Assembly (NCBI GenBank): GCA_032622095.1
Contig: CP136064.1
Location: 246,483,827-246,547,826 of the forward strand
Direction: 5' to 3'
From: Siphonodentalium dalli
Lineage: Eukaryota > Mollusca > Scaphopoda > Gadilida > Siphonodentaliidae
DNA: 64,000 bases
Every line of letters starts with the position of its first letter. Positions within the stretch are counted from its first letter, which is position 1. A program made the translations under genes and the position numbers. Shown piece by piece: positions 45,149 to 55,205 of this stretch. The notes under the pieces were generated by a model. It did no database searches. It was not told the origin of the DNA and saw only the letters and a program-made list of their open reading frames with translations.

Positions 45149-47663
45149 ATATATGACCCGCCATATCAAATCCAGTCGTAAGTCGGGATTTTTTTACCCT
45201 GTGCCAATGCATTCTCTTATATATGCGAGTCGACCATAGGTCGCCTCGCATATATAAGAGAATGCATTGGCCTAACAATTTTTTACAATTTCAATAATTT
45301 TTTCTTGTATTCTTTAACAATTTTATAATTTCACCCATACAGAGCCCCAGACAAACATGAGCAGACGACACTCTTCTATATATGTGTGGGGCTCCCTGCA
45401 GGGTAATGGATGTTTTTTATTTTATGTCCTAAAATTTTTAAGAAACATTTATTTAAAACGAGAGGCCGATCACGATCGGCAGATGTTTAACCCATACCTT
45501 GGCGATAGCGATCTTTTGACGAGTGCAAGAATTTCAACAATTCACAGCGTACTATTATTTATTAGTTTCATAGTGGAATCAGACTTATTGAGCAACTTGC
45601 TCATTTAAACACAATAGGAACATTCGATTTCAACCTATTAGGTCACTCCAACAGAGATACATGTATGTGTGATAGACTGATCAAGATAATTATGCCCAAC
45701 CACAGTCATACAGATGCACCATAGCTGTTAAAGATATAATAGTTACAATATTAAGTAAATAACATCATAATAACTCTATTTATTTACTTCTTACAATGGA
45801 ACCTGAGTCATAACAGATTATGTTGTGTTAGCTGCATAGTAAAAGTTATGGGATGATTGAGATTAGAGACCAACAAACACCTGAACATCTATATAAGTGA
45901 GGGGTGTATAGACCTTGATATTAAATATGATTGATAATGGATGGATATAAAATATTTTAATACAGAATTATCAGATAACTAAAGGAGAGATATGAGAAGG
46001 GTCAAATTGAAAATAACATTGGATCGCATACAGTATACCTATGGTTAATTTTATTCTAAGCTGATCATTGGAAAGATACAATGTCTGTAACAGCAGAAAT
46101 ATTATTAAATGTTGGGTTAATATTCTCAAAACCATTCAATCAATACCAAAATCTATACGTGTGAAGAATGTGTCACGATCAACCTGAATGTGATTATAAA
46201 AGTGATTGGGTGAAAAATATTTGACCATAAGTCAGCTTCAAGAATACCAGAACCATTATTATTATCCTGCAGCCCAAATGCAATAGAGGGAATTTCAAAA
46301 TAAGATATTTCCTCAAAGGCGAAAGAGATAATTTAAAATCTGCCTATCAGATATCATGTGTCTATGGAATAGGTTAATTTTAATCCTGAAATACATGCAA
46401 GTGAAAAGTGGATCACGATCAACCTGGACATAGAATAGGAGAATGAACATATAATGTGTGGAGAGGGTTAATCATTTTCAATGACATCATATGATGGAAC
46501 TAATGTGTGGATTAATTTTTTTCTCAAGATAAGACAACAGTGTCTCTGTAAACAACAATTCTCTAAACAGCCATGCTCTAGAACATCCCTACAAATGGAC
46601 AATGGACTATTTGTATTAATGCCATGAACATGTTTCAACAGGGGGATTAAATTACTATTGCACACAAACTGGAGTAAAGAATCATCAATCACTTAAATTT
46701 GACAGCTCTGGGGCAGCCAGTGGTTTAGCAGGTAGTATACAGTGTCATTCTCCGATTCCAATAAAGCAGATTACTGTGTAAAGTCATTTGTCTTAAACTC
46801 TCACAGGGCATATAGGTAGTAAATTACTTGAATTATAAAAGGCCATAACTCTGTTAAAATATATCGGATCAAACCCAAATTTGAACTTGATCTGTATTTT
46901 GGGGTGAGGACCACATGTACATGGTGTAGATCAGATGAAAATTGTTTTGAGTCATAGCAGCTTGCGTGAGTTCTAAGTAAACATAAGTGTGAAAAGGGTT
47001 AATTAAATAATACCAAAAACCATACAGATAGAGACCGTGTTAAGAAAAACCTAGGTAAGAAATATGAGGCAGATCAGAAGAAATATTTTCGACTTATTAC
47101 ATTGGATAGCATGTGTGTGAAGGGTTAATTATTTTCTAAACTGATCAAATAGTCGATACCAAAAACTATACAGGTGAGGGGTGTATCATTATAAACCTAC
47201 ATATCAAATATGAAAACAATCGGACAAAAAATACTTTGGTTACAGCATCGGATAGCTCATGCCTATGTGCGGATGCAAAGTGTTAATAATTTCTAAACCG
47301 ATCAACTGATCGATATCAAAAACTATACAGGTGAGAAGTGTGTCATCATAAACATGCACATAAAATTTTAACACGATTCGATAAAAAATATTTGAGTAAA
47401 TGAATCGGATAGCAAGTGTCTACGGACAGACGGACGGACAGACGGACGGACGAACGACGGATGGTTGATCCGGACGTCGGCATTATGTGTACCATACATG
47501 GTATGGGTACACATAAAAAATGATAAAAAATTGTTAGGCCAATGCATTCTCTTATATATGCGAGGCGACCTATGGTCGACTCGCATATATAAGAGAATGC
47601 ATTGGCACAGGGTAAAACAAATCCTGACTTACGACTGTATTTGATATGGCGGGTCACATATTA
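45149..47663. mobile_element. Foldback, hairpin family C, split by family G
   Basis: Outer arms TGACCCGCCATATCAAAT and AGTCGTAAGTCGGGATTT are mirrored at 47610-47655. Next to each arm is one copy of the CAATGCATTCTCTTATAT hairpin cassette shared with families A and B. The centre is occupied by a complete family G element (45459-47515) plus a short extra piece (45340-45458). Confidence 0.75.
45459..47515 (+). mobile_element. Tandem-module element, family G, complete, inside foldback C
   Basis: Both ends match the copy at 40929. The terminal hairpin TGTGTACCATAC / GTATGGGTACACA (47486-47513) is followed by TAAAAA. The GACGGACGGACAGACGG microsatellite precedes it (47424-47460). Confidence 0.8.
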
Positions 47664-47759
47664 ACAATGGTGAATTTGTACAAATGTTTCCATTATTGCC
47701 TTGGTTAAGATGACCTGATTGGATAAGCAATGTGTGATTGGATGAACACGCTCAATTTA

Positions 47760-47950
47760 GTCAATCGATCGATTGATTGATACATGTGTGAGGTCTAATC
47801 GATCGATCGATACATGTGTGAGGGCAATTCGATCAATAGATAGCTTGTGAGGGCTAATCGATCAATCGATAAATACCTGTGTGAGGGCAATTCGATCAAT
47901 AGATAGCTTGTGAGGGCTAATCGATTGATCGATAGATTCCTGCTTGAGGG
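47760..47950. repeat. Minisatellite of GATCGAT-rich ~37-bp units
   Basis: Alternating units AATCGATCGATCGATACATG + TGTGAGGGC and ATTCGATCAATAGATAGCTT + GTGAGGGC form a two-unit higher-order pattern, about five units in all. Confidence 0.75.
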
Positions 47951-48260
47951 CATGAGTTATTTAGCTCACTTGAAGTTTCATGAGAAACTATCTGCAATTT
48001 TTATTATTGGCAACTCAATGCAAATCTAATGGATGACGTCACTAGAATGTAAAATGCTAACTTGCCTAAAGTAAATTATGGGATAAACGTGCTGTCTGGT
48101 GTGATTTGGGGACATTTATCGATGGGTTTTACAATGGAAAATACATGTTTACTGGAGGATCCACCAATAAACATCCCAAAGTCCTAATAGGCAACAAGAA
48201 ATACATTGTCAGAACATTTGTCAGAATTTTTTCATGTAAATTTCAGCCCAAACATGTGTA
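47951..48260. other. No supported gene
   Basis: About 310 bp. A 73-codon open frame from 48106 reads into the neighbouring MITE and has no recognised motif. Confidence 0.35.
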
Positions 48261-48714
48261 CAGTAATGCCCTAAATAATCGACTGCTTAACCACAGAAGA
48301 ATGGCAACAAGCCATATTTCCAACTAAATCCTGAAAAATTACCCATAATTCTTCTGTGGTTAAGGTTGATCGATTGATTGATTGGGGTTTATTGTCGCTT
48401 TAGCCACTAAGGCCATATCACGACATTGCCAGTTTTAGTGGTGGAGGAAATCCGCACACTTGCGACTAATCTAACAGTGATTTCAATGGCTGATAAACTT
48501 GTCAACCATGTGCGGCAAACCACCGGCCATCGGCGAGTAACTGGTAACTCCACCAGATAACGATTTCGAGTTACAAAGTCCACGATGGAAACATGTGGAT
48601 TTGAACCCTAATCGCCAGCACTGGAGGGCGAAACGGCTTGGAGTTGTACCCCTAACCGATTGAGCCACAGAGGCCCCTCTGTGGTTAAGGAGTCGAATAT
48701 TTAGAGCATTGCTG
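48261..48714. mobile_element. Family E MITE split by a SINE
   Basis: TA-flanked CAGTAATGCCCTAAATAATC left end and a diverged GCATTGCTG right end. The right arm is interrupted at 48366-48677 by the SINE, whose target duplication comes from the MITE. Confidence 0.82.
48366..48677 (-). mobile_element. tRNA-derived SINE with 13-bp target duplication
   Basis: On the minus strand the 5' end carries GGCCTCTGTGGCTCAATCGG (A box TGGCTCAATCGG, 48656-48667). About 50 bp on is the B box GGTTCAAATCC (48598-48608). A ~190-bp body follows and a tail of CAATCAATCAATC. TCTGTGGTTAAGG is duplicated at 48353-48365 and 48678-48690, as expected of LINE-driven retroposition. The intact internal promoter boxes and clean duplication suggest a fairly recent insertion. 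Confidence 0.88.
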
Positions 48715-49266
48715 TATTAGTGTTCATAGCTAATGAAAATCTGAACACTCACCAAACAATTGAGGCATTGGGGTGGATTCTGTATTCAATAAGGGGATAA
48801 ATAGGGGGCGAACAGTCATTAAGAATAAAAATATTTTTTAACCCGGCCAAATATATTGTATCATTATCAAGCATTTGATGCTAAAACAATCATAAAATGT
48901 ATGCAGCTTTGTGCATGTTAGACAACACAAAACAAAAATTATATATTAATATACAGTCATATATACAACATAATTAATCTTAATCATAATTAAAACAATC
49001 AAAAGCTCTCACCAAAAAATTATGAGCACCATACTAAATAAAAGATTGCGCAAGGCAGTCATGATGAGTGTTCTATCAAATATGAAAGAGACCAAGTTTC
49101 CTCCGTTATAAACCAGGCAATTGTTAACATGATCATGCGTTAGTAGAGATGTACATCTTAGAAGGTACGTACTAGAAAGTGATGTAAAAGCATGAGGCGT
49201 TTAGTGAGGAAAGAGGAAGCAATTTGTGGAGTAAATAAATGATGGTGATTATTTTATGGTGATTCG
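48715..49266. other. No recognised feature
   Basis: About 550 bp. GGGGATAAATAGGGGG near 48790 resembles GGGGATAAACAAAT near 12545, so part may be an old repeat. Confidence 0.4.
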
Positions 49267-49520
49267 CAAGCCTTGAAATAGGGTGTCCGTCATTTGCAGA
49301 ATGAGGTCCCCAGAGGGTGAATTTAGTGATGCTACCCCGCATAGCGGGCTAGCATCACCAAATTCACCCTCTGGGGACCTCATTCTGCTTACACCTCAGC
49401 AGAATGAGGTTCCCAGAGGGTGAATTTGGTGATGCTAGCCCACTATGCAGGGTAGCATCACTAAATTCACCCTCTGGGGACCTCATTCTGCAAATGACAG
49501 ACACCCTATTTCAAGGCTTG
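49267..49520. mobile_element. hAT-like MITE, family D short form, with target duplication
   Basis: CAAGCCTTGAAATAG ends, two near-perfect palindromes. GTGATTCG (49259-49266) matches GTGATTGG (49521-49528) at 7 of 8 positions. Confidence 0.85.
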
Positions 49521-49671
49521 GTGATTGGTTGAGATTATCGTGAAGGACATCATTTACGTCAAGCAAGCTATCCGGATCACTCTAGTGCATTTGCATGAAA
49601 TTACCACACAGGCTGAAGTAACAGTAACGTAGCGTAATCAACCGAAAGATAGCAATAGGATTGTTATAAAT

Positions 49672-49806
49672 AGAGGATATCTAGTGTTTTTGAGGGGATA
49701 CCCAAAATTTTCTCCTGAGTGAATGAGACAAATGTCTATAAACATCTGTCGTGGTCACGAATGAGATAATTTTCGGTATCCACTCAAAACACTAGATTTT
49801 ATTTTT
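49672..49806. repeat. Small foldback
   Basis: ATCTAGTGTTTTTGAGGGGA faces ATCCACTCAAAACACTAGAT across a ~75-bp loop. Confidence 0.65.
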
Positions 49807-50000
49807 ATTTTACGCGTGTTGTGCATATACACATTATAACCAGGCCACATTAAAATCTATTACTTCATAAAATAATTATACTAATGCTACCCTATATGGT
49901 TTACATTCGATGCTACATGTAGTTTTTCAAGAAATTCAGTTACGTCAGACGTCAAAGCTACAATGAAGGTGTAATTTTCTATATCTTCACTGCTAGCGTT

Positions 50001-50520
50001 GGATTATTATCTGTTAGCTACTTCTTTATAATATATAGTTGGATTATTATCTGTTAGCTACTTCTTTATAATATATAGTTGGATTATTATCTGTTAGCTA
50101 CTTCTTTATAATATATAGTTGGATTATTATCTGTTAGCTACTTCTTTATAATATATAGTTGGATTATTATCTGTTAGCTACTTCTTTATAATATATAGTT
50201 GGATTATTATCTGTTAGCTACTTCTTTATAATATATAGTTGGATTATTATCTGTTAGCTACTTCTTTATAATATATAGTTGGATTATTATCTGTTAGCTA
50301 CTTCTTTATAATATATAGTTGGATTATTATCTGTTAGCTACTTCTTTATAATATATAGTTGGATTATTATCTGTTAGCTACTTCTTTATAATATATAGTT
50401 GGATTATTATCTGTTAGCTACTTCTTTATAATATATAGTTGGATTATTATCTGTTAGCTACTTCTTTATAATATATAGTTGGATTATTATCTGTTAGCTA
50501 CTTCTTTATAATAAATAGTT
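50001..50520. repeat. 40-bp tandem repeat, 13 exact-length copies
   Basis: Unit GGATTATTATCTGTTAGCTA + CTTCTTTATAATATATAGTT repeated 13 times with essentially no change until the last copy (ATAAATAGTT). Such homogeneity implies recent expansion or strong homogenisation. Confidence 0.97.
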
Positions 50521-50660
50521 GAGCATATAATTAATATAATCATCCTATCCTATAGAACTGGGGATCTCAGAAGCTTGCATGAATGGAGGGAGGAAACTTG
50601 GTCTGATTTGGCAAAAAGACACTAACATTCACTAACAGCTCACTTTTGCGCAGAACAAAG

Positions 50661-50810
50661 ATGTCTAAATTTGACTCTTTACACGATGAGTACGTTGATA
50701 TACATTCCTTGAAACAACCACTGCAATGTACTGGCTCAAGTGGTGCGGCACCAATTTTACAAGTTCATTCTCATAATCAAGCCAAGTGTGTCTGTCATTT
50801 TGCAGAATGA
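50661..50810 (+). CDS. Candidate coding start cut by a MITE
   Basis: ATG after AACAAAG opens 49 codons: MSKFDSLHDEYVDIHSLKQP, then LQCTGSSGAAPILQVHSHNQ. The last ~11 codons lie in the family D element beginning at 50779. Composition before the MITE is protein-like but no family is recognised and no donor was found. It may be a broken first exon or chance. Confidence 0.25.
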   Translation: MSKFDSLHDEYVDIHSLKQPLQCTGSSGAAPILQVHSHNQAKCVCHFAE

Positions 50811-51187
50811 GGTCCCCAGAGGGTGAATTTAGTGATGCTAACATTGGCTAACATCAATAGCTTCACCATCTGGGGACCTCATTCTGCTTAGGCCTCATCT
50901 TTTGGGACGTTTCTAGTCTCAAATTAACATTGTTTTTAGTTACTTTTTCCCTTCTGTTCAGTTTCTATATCCCCTAATTTGCAGAAGATAAAATTCATAA
51001 TCGAGGTGACTAATAGGTGAACATCACCAACTTCAACTGAGAAACTTCAATCTGATCTAGGTCTCCCATAGCAGGTGATGCCTCAGTAGAATGAGGTACC
51101 CAGAGGGTTAATTTGGTAATTCTAGTCCACCGCACGGGATAGTGTCACTAATTTCTGCAAATGACAGACACACTATTTCAAGACTTG
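50779..51187. mobile_element. Family D MITE, long form
   Basis: CAAGCCAAGTGTGTCTGTCA left end and CACTATTTCAAGACTTG right end around two palindromes and the usual spacer. CTCATAAT and CCCATAAC flank it (6 of 8 identical), a likely old target duplication. Confidence 0.72.
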
Positions 51188-51261
51188 CCCATAACGGCTT
51201 GTTTGAGATGCTTCAGAACACCACAAATGAAAGAGTGATAAGACAACGGAAACAAAACTGA

Positions 51262-51660
51262 TTATAGTGTGCCTGCCAATTGCAGAATGAGGTCCCCAGA
51301 GGGTGAATTAAGTGATGCTATCACGCATAGCATGATAGCATCACCAAATTGACACTCTGGGGACCTCATTCTGCATGGCCTCATTTGCTATGGGAGACAT
51401 AGACTCAGATGGAAATTCTCAAATGGCGAATATTGTGATGTACACAAATAGTGAACCCCGATTATCCAATGTGTCTTCTGCCAATTTGGGATATAGAGAA
51501 ACTAAACTAAAAAAGAATAGAATCTATGTGAAGAAGTTTCTATAAAAATTTTATAATAAAGAAATTTCCAGAGAAGATGAGGCCTAAGCAGAATGAGGTC
51601 CCCAGAGGGTGAATTTAGTATTTTGGATAGCGTCATTACAGGCACACAATAATCAGGCCT
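51262..51660. mobile_element. Family D MITE, long form, inverted, partly deleted
   Basis: Left palindrome intact. The spacer (GGGATATAGAGAAACTAAAC) is in reverse orientation to the copy at 50779 and the second palindrome is shortened. Confidence 0.68.
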
Positions 51661-51745
51661 TAATGGAAAACTAGTCTGTTTCCTGTGAATCAAATATTTT
51701 TCGATGAGTGAACAATTATTTGATATCAAATTATCTTGTTTTCAG

Positions 51746-51868
51746 ATCAGACTTTACATAACGGCAGGAAAAGTCAAAGAAGATGACTTCAATAGGCATT
51801 ACGCGACTAACGCCAAATCCTCTTCTAGCTGTATGCCAAACTACATTTTAAATTTATTTCTACTATGA
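51746..51868 (+). CDS. Candidate exon, function unknown
   Basis: Acceptor TCTTGTTTTCAG (ending 51745) opens 40 codons to a TGA at 51866: IRLYITAGKVKEDDFNRHYA, TNAKSSSSCMP and a hydrophobic tail. A possible donor (AGCT|GTATGC) lies at 51827, which would end it after ..NAKSSSS. No match recognised. The acceptor is good, but length and isolation keep confidence low. Confidence 0.32.
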   Translation: MRLYITAGKVKEDDFNRHYATNAKSSSSCMPNYILNLFLL

Positions 51869-51958
51869 TTGCGAATAATAACAACAATAATAGATGTTTG
51901 ATGAAGTCATAACTGAAACTAAAACCCACTGCGGATTATATTTTAATATGATAACATG

Positions 51959-52945
51959 TTAACCCTTTCATGAAGGGAGCTGCACTGGTGCAGCATTAAC
52001 CCTTTGAACACGAGAGACCGGAATATCGGTCCAATCCTTATATTCCTATATCCCGGGAGACCGGAATTCATACGATATTTGACACGAAATTACAGCGCAA
52101 TAAACGCACATATCAACTGGAGTTGTAATTCTACTTTGCACACATGTGTCACATGTTTATCCACGTGACTTTGATAGACAAACTGATGACAGAGGATCTG
52201 TTTCTTCGCGTATGCGCAGAGGCCTAATTTGACGGGAAAAACACTTTTTATCGTCGGAAAAGGGGAAGGGGAAGTATTTCGTTAGAAATTTAGCGATAAA
52301 AGCACAAATCAACTAGAATTGTGCATCTACTTTGCGCGAATGCGTCACATGTTCATACTTCTGATTTTAGCAGCCAAATTGGAGACAGAGGGTCTGTTTC
52401 TTCGCGCATACTCAGAGGTGCATTTTGAGAAACGCCCTTTATCGTAGGCAAAGGTTAAGAATTTCGTTATAAATATATAGCGCGACCAAAGGGAGCCGCA
52501 ATATAATCTACATGTATATTGAACGTGGGACTGTCTCGTTGAAATACCTTGTGACATATTTCACAATACACTAGTTCAGTTATCATAGTATATTGCCGTA
52601 TAGTTGAGCGTGTACATGTATACACGACCCAGTTAAGAGCATTATGAGTTACGTCGTCGGAACACTATGTAACTTCAGGCGCATCAGGTTGGAACCATTT
52701 AACGTTCAGGACGTCAGGGTTCAAAGGGTTAAAGATCTTGTGCCATTGAATTCTGATATATGCGAGTTTCACATAGGCAGCCTCACGCATATAAGAGAAT
52801 GCACTGACTTACAATATCAAGGTAAATTGTGTTAGGCTAATGCATTCTCTTACATATGTGAGGCTCCCTACATATATTTATAAGAGAATGCATTGGCACA
52901 GGGTTTTCTCAAAATTTCAGGATGCTCCAGTCATGGAAGGGTTAA
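51959..52945 (-). mobile_element. TTAA foldback, hairpin family B, split by another TTAA element
   Basis: TTAACCCTTTCATGAAGG at 51959 and CCAGTCATGGAAGGG with TTAA at 52945. The element is broken at its internal GCATTAAAG site, where 51996-52732 inserted. Removing the insert and one TTAA restores the layout of the copy at 5061. Confidence 0.85.
51996..52732. mobile_element. TTAA element nested in foldback B
   Basis: Ends TTAACCCTTTGAACACGAG and TTAACCCTTTGAACCCTGA (inverted at 52732), flanked by a duplicated TTAA that is single in uninserted copies. Inside, a ~210-bp unit with GGTCTGTTTCTTCGCGCATA is present twice in diverged form. No transposase. Confidence 0.85.
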
Positions 52946-52963
52946 AATGTCAAACTTGACTGA

Positions 52964-53218
52964 CAAGCCTTGAAATAGGGTGTCTGTCATTTGCAGAATG
53001 AGGTCCCCAGAGGGTGAATTTAGTGACGCTACCCCCGCATAGCGGGCTAGCATCACCAAATTCACCCTCTGGGGACCTCATTCTGCTTACACCTCGGCAG
53101 AATGAGGTTCCCAGAGGGTGAATTTGGTGATGCTAGCCCACTATGCGGGGTAGCATCACTAAATTCACCCTCTGGGGACCTCATTCTGCAAATGACAGAC
53201 ACCCTATTTCAAGGCTTG
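52964..53218. mobile_element. hAT-like MITE, family D short form, perfect target duplication
   Basis: CAAGCCTTGAAATAG ends and two palindromes. TTGACTGA is duplicated exactly at 52956-52963 and 53219-53226. Confidence 0.9.
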
Positions 53219-53493
53219 TTGACTGACATGTATCAAACTTCACTTTCATCATTCATGAGTTTTCTGCAATAAATCTACGAGCTAACCAAGTGACATGTGT
53301 ATTTTACATTATAAGTTAGACCAAGAGAAATAAACCATGGTCCATACTACACACATTATAGCTGTGAATAAAACAATGCCACCATGAGATAAATCATGAG
53401 ATAGCATCCCGAACTGACTCTTCAAAATGATTGACCGCTAAATTGGCCGTCCTGCTTGCAATGGATACTCAAGAATAACTGTAGGTTATATAT
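53219..53493. other. No recognised feature
   Basis: About 275 bp after the family D element; nothing supported. Confidence 0.4.
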
Positions 53494-54076
53494 CGCTGGT
53501 GGGCTTCTAAAAGGTCATACCTGCCATTTTGGCATGAAATTTTTATTGCATTTTCAGAATCTATGGGTTTGATTACATAGGTTCATCAGATAACTTGTCA
53601 ATAATTCAAGTATAAATTGCCTTTTTTCTTTGTTTTTCAGCGAAATTCTTGTTCTAAACTGTCGTATCTGGGTTTCTCGTGAAAGTTTTTCATTAATTCT
53701 GAAATTACGTAATTTTTATTTTCTGTTCCTGGTATAATTCTTATTGGATTATTTTGAAGAATAATGATCGGAGGCTTATCCTCTTTATGAGTGACAGAGA
53801 CTAACGAAGCGGCGGAAATCGTCAAAACTAAAATGTCGTATCTGACAGATTTCCACTTTTTACTTCTAAAGTGTCGTATAACATCATAAAATCATGTTTT
53901 CTCATCAACTAGAATATAATTGAATATGAAGGGGTATCTATTATAACAACTGTGATATAAAGTGTTATTGTGCAAATTTATTGGCAGATACCAATTCTAG
54001 TTTCAGAGAATTTTTGTTTTGTGTCTCCTGAACAATTTGATTTTACTGAAGTACGACATTTTAGAAGCCCACCGAC
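53494..54076. mobile_element. Inverted-repeat element with TGTCGTAT subterminal motifs
   Basis: GGTGGGCTTCTAAAAGGTCA at the left mirrors ACATTTTAGAAGCCCACC at the right. TGTCGTAT, in either orientation, recurs about five times inside (for example 53661, 53834, 53872, 54045). Confidence 0.65.
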
Positions 54077-54082
54077 TGTATA

Positions 54083-54458
54083 TTAACCCTTTACCCAACA
54101 GAACGGCCCTGTGCCAGTGCCATAGGTCGCCTCGCATATATAAGAGAATGCATTGGCTTAACACATTAAAAATTATAAAATTGTTAAAGAATGTAAGAAA
54201 AAATGGTAAAAAGTGTTAAATTTTTTTTTTTTTTAGGCCAATGCATTCTCTTATATATGCGAGGCGACCTATGGTCGACTCGCATATATAAGAGAATGCA
54301 TTGGCACAGGGCATAACTGTAACTATCACAATGTGGTCAAGGAGCCGGTTCCAATGATATCCATATTTGTATGGTTCTATTGAGACAGACCGAAGATATT
54401 TTAGGCTGTTGAAGCTTTATTTGGCCGGTTTTGGCCGGTTTGTTGGGTAAAGGGTTAA
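54083..54458. mobile_element. TTAA foldback, hairpin family A
   Basis: TTAACCCTTTACCCAACA ends with TTAA flanks. The first hairpin cassette is shortened by deletion, the second is near perfect, and the unique segment is intact. Confidence 0.83.
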
Positions 54459-54598
54459 ACCAAAGACAGATCTAGACAATAAATTTATGTTCAATGATAA
54501 GAGTGAAGAAATTGCTGACATATGTGAGTGTGTATAATATTAGGGAAGCTTTGCACATTGCAATTTGACTGACATATGTCACATGATAAGTGTGTATT

Positions 54599-54852
54599 CA
54601 AGCCTTGAAATAGTGTGTCTGTCATTTGCAGAATGAGGTCCCCAGAGGGTGAATTTAGTGATGCTACCCCGCATAGCGGGCTAGCATCACCAAATTCACC
54701 CTCTGGGGACCTCATTCTGCTTACACCTCAGCAGAATGAGGTTCCCAGAGGGTGAATTTGGTGATGCTAGCCCGCTATGTGGGGTAGCATCACCAAATTC
54801 ATCCTCTGGGGACCTCATTCTGCAAATGACAGGCACACTATTTCAAGGCTTG
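54599..54852. mobile_element. hAT-like MITE, family D short form
   Basis: CAAGCCTTGAAATAG ends and two palindromes. Flanks TGTGTATT and TGTACAAT agree only partly. ATAATATTAGGGAAGCT occurs on both sides of the element (54537 and 54860), indicating a local duplication. Confidence 0.8.
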
Positions 54853-54940
54853 TGTACAATAATATTAGGGAAGCTATAGACATGTAATTTGTTCCATGTT
54901 AGGAAATGAAATATTGATTGGAAAGCAGAGAAATTTCAGA

Positions 54941-55190
54941 TGTCTTCTATCACTTAATCAAGACGATATCAAATAAAATGCATCCAGATGAAATGTCTTC
55001 TATCACTCAATCGAGACGATATCAAATAATATGCATCCAGATGAAATGTCTTCTATCTCTCAATCAAGACGGATTCAAATAAAATGCATCCATATGAAAT
55101 GTCTTCCATCACTCAATCGAGACGATATCAAATAAAATGCATCAAGATGAAATGTCTTCTATCAATCAATCAAGACGATATCAAATGAAA
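54941..55190. repeat. 53-bp minisatellite, left part (5 units)
   Basis: Units TGTCTTCTATCACTCAATCA..GACGATATCAAAT..ATGCATCCAGATGAAA start at 54941, 54994, 55047, 55100 and 55153, an exact 53-bp period. The array resumes after the family K element. Confidence 0.93.
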
Positions 55191-55205
55191 GTGTCAATGA
55201 CACTG

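Noticed and set aside
48598-48677. Functional tRNA gene on the minus strand
   Set aside because: A and B boxes are good but the sequence continues into a SINE body and tail with a 13-bp target duplication.
50001-50520. CRISPR-like array
   Set aside because: Units are contiguous with no spacers, in a eukaryotic setting; a plain satellite.
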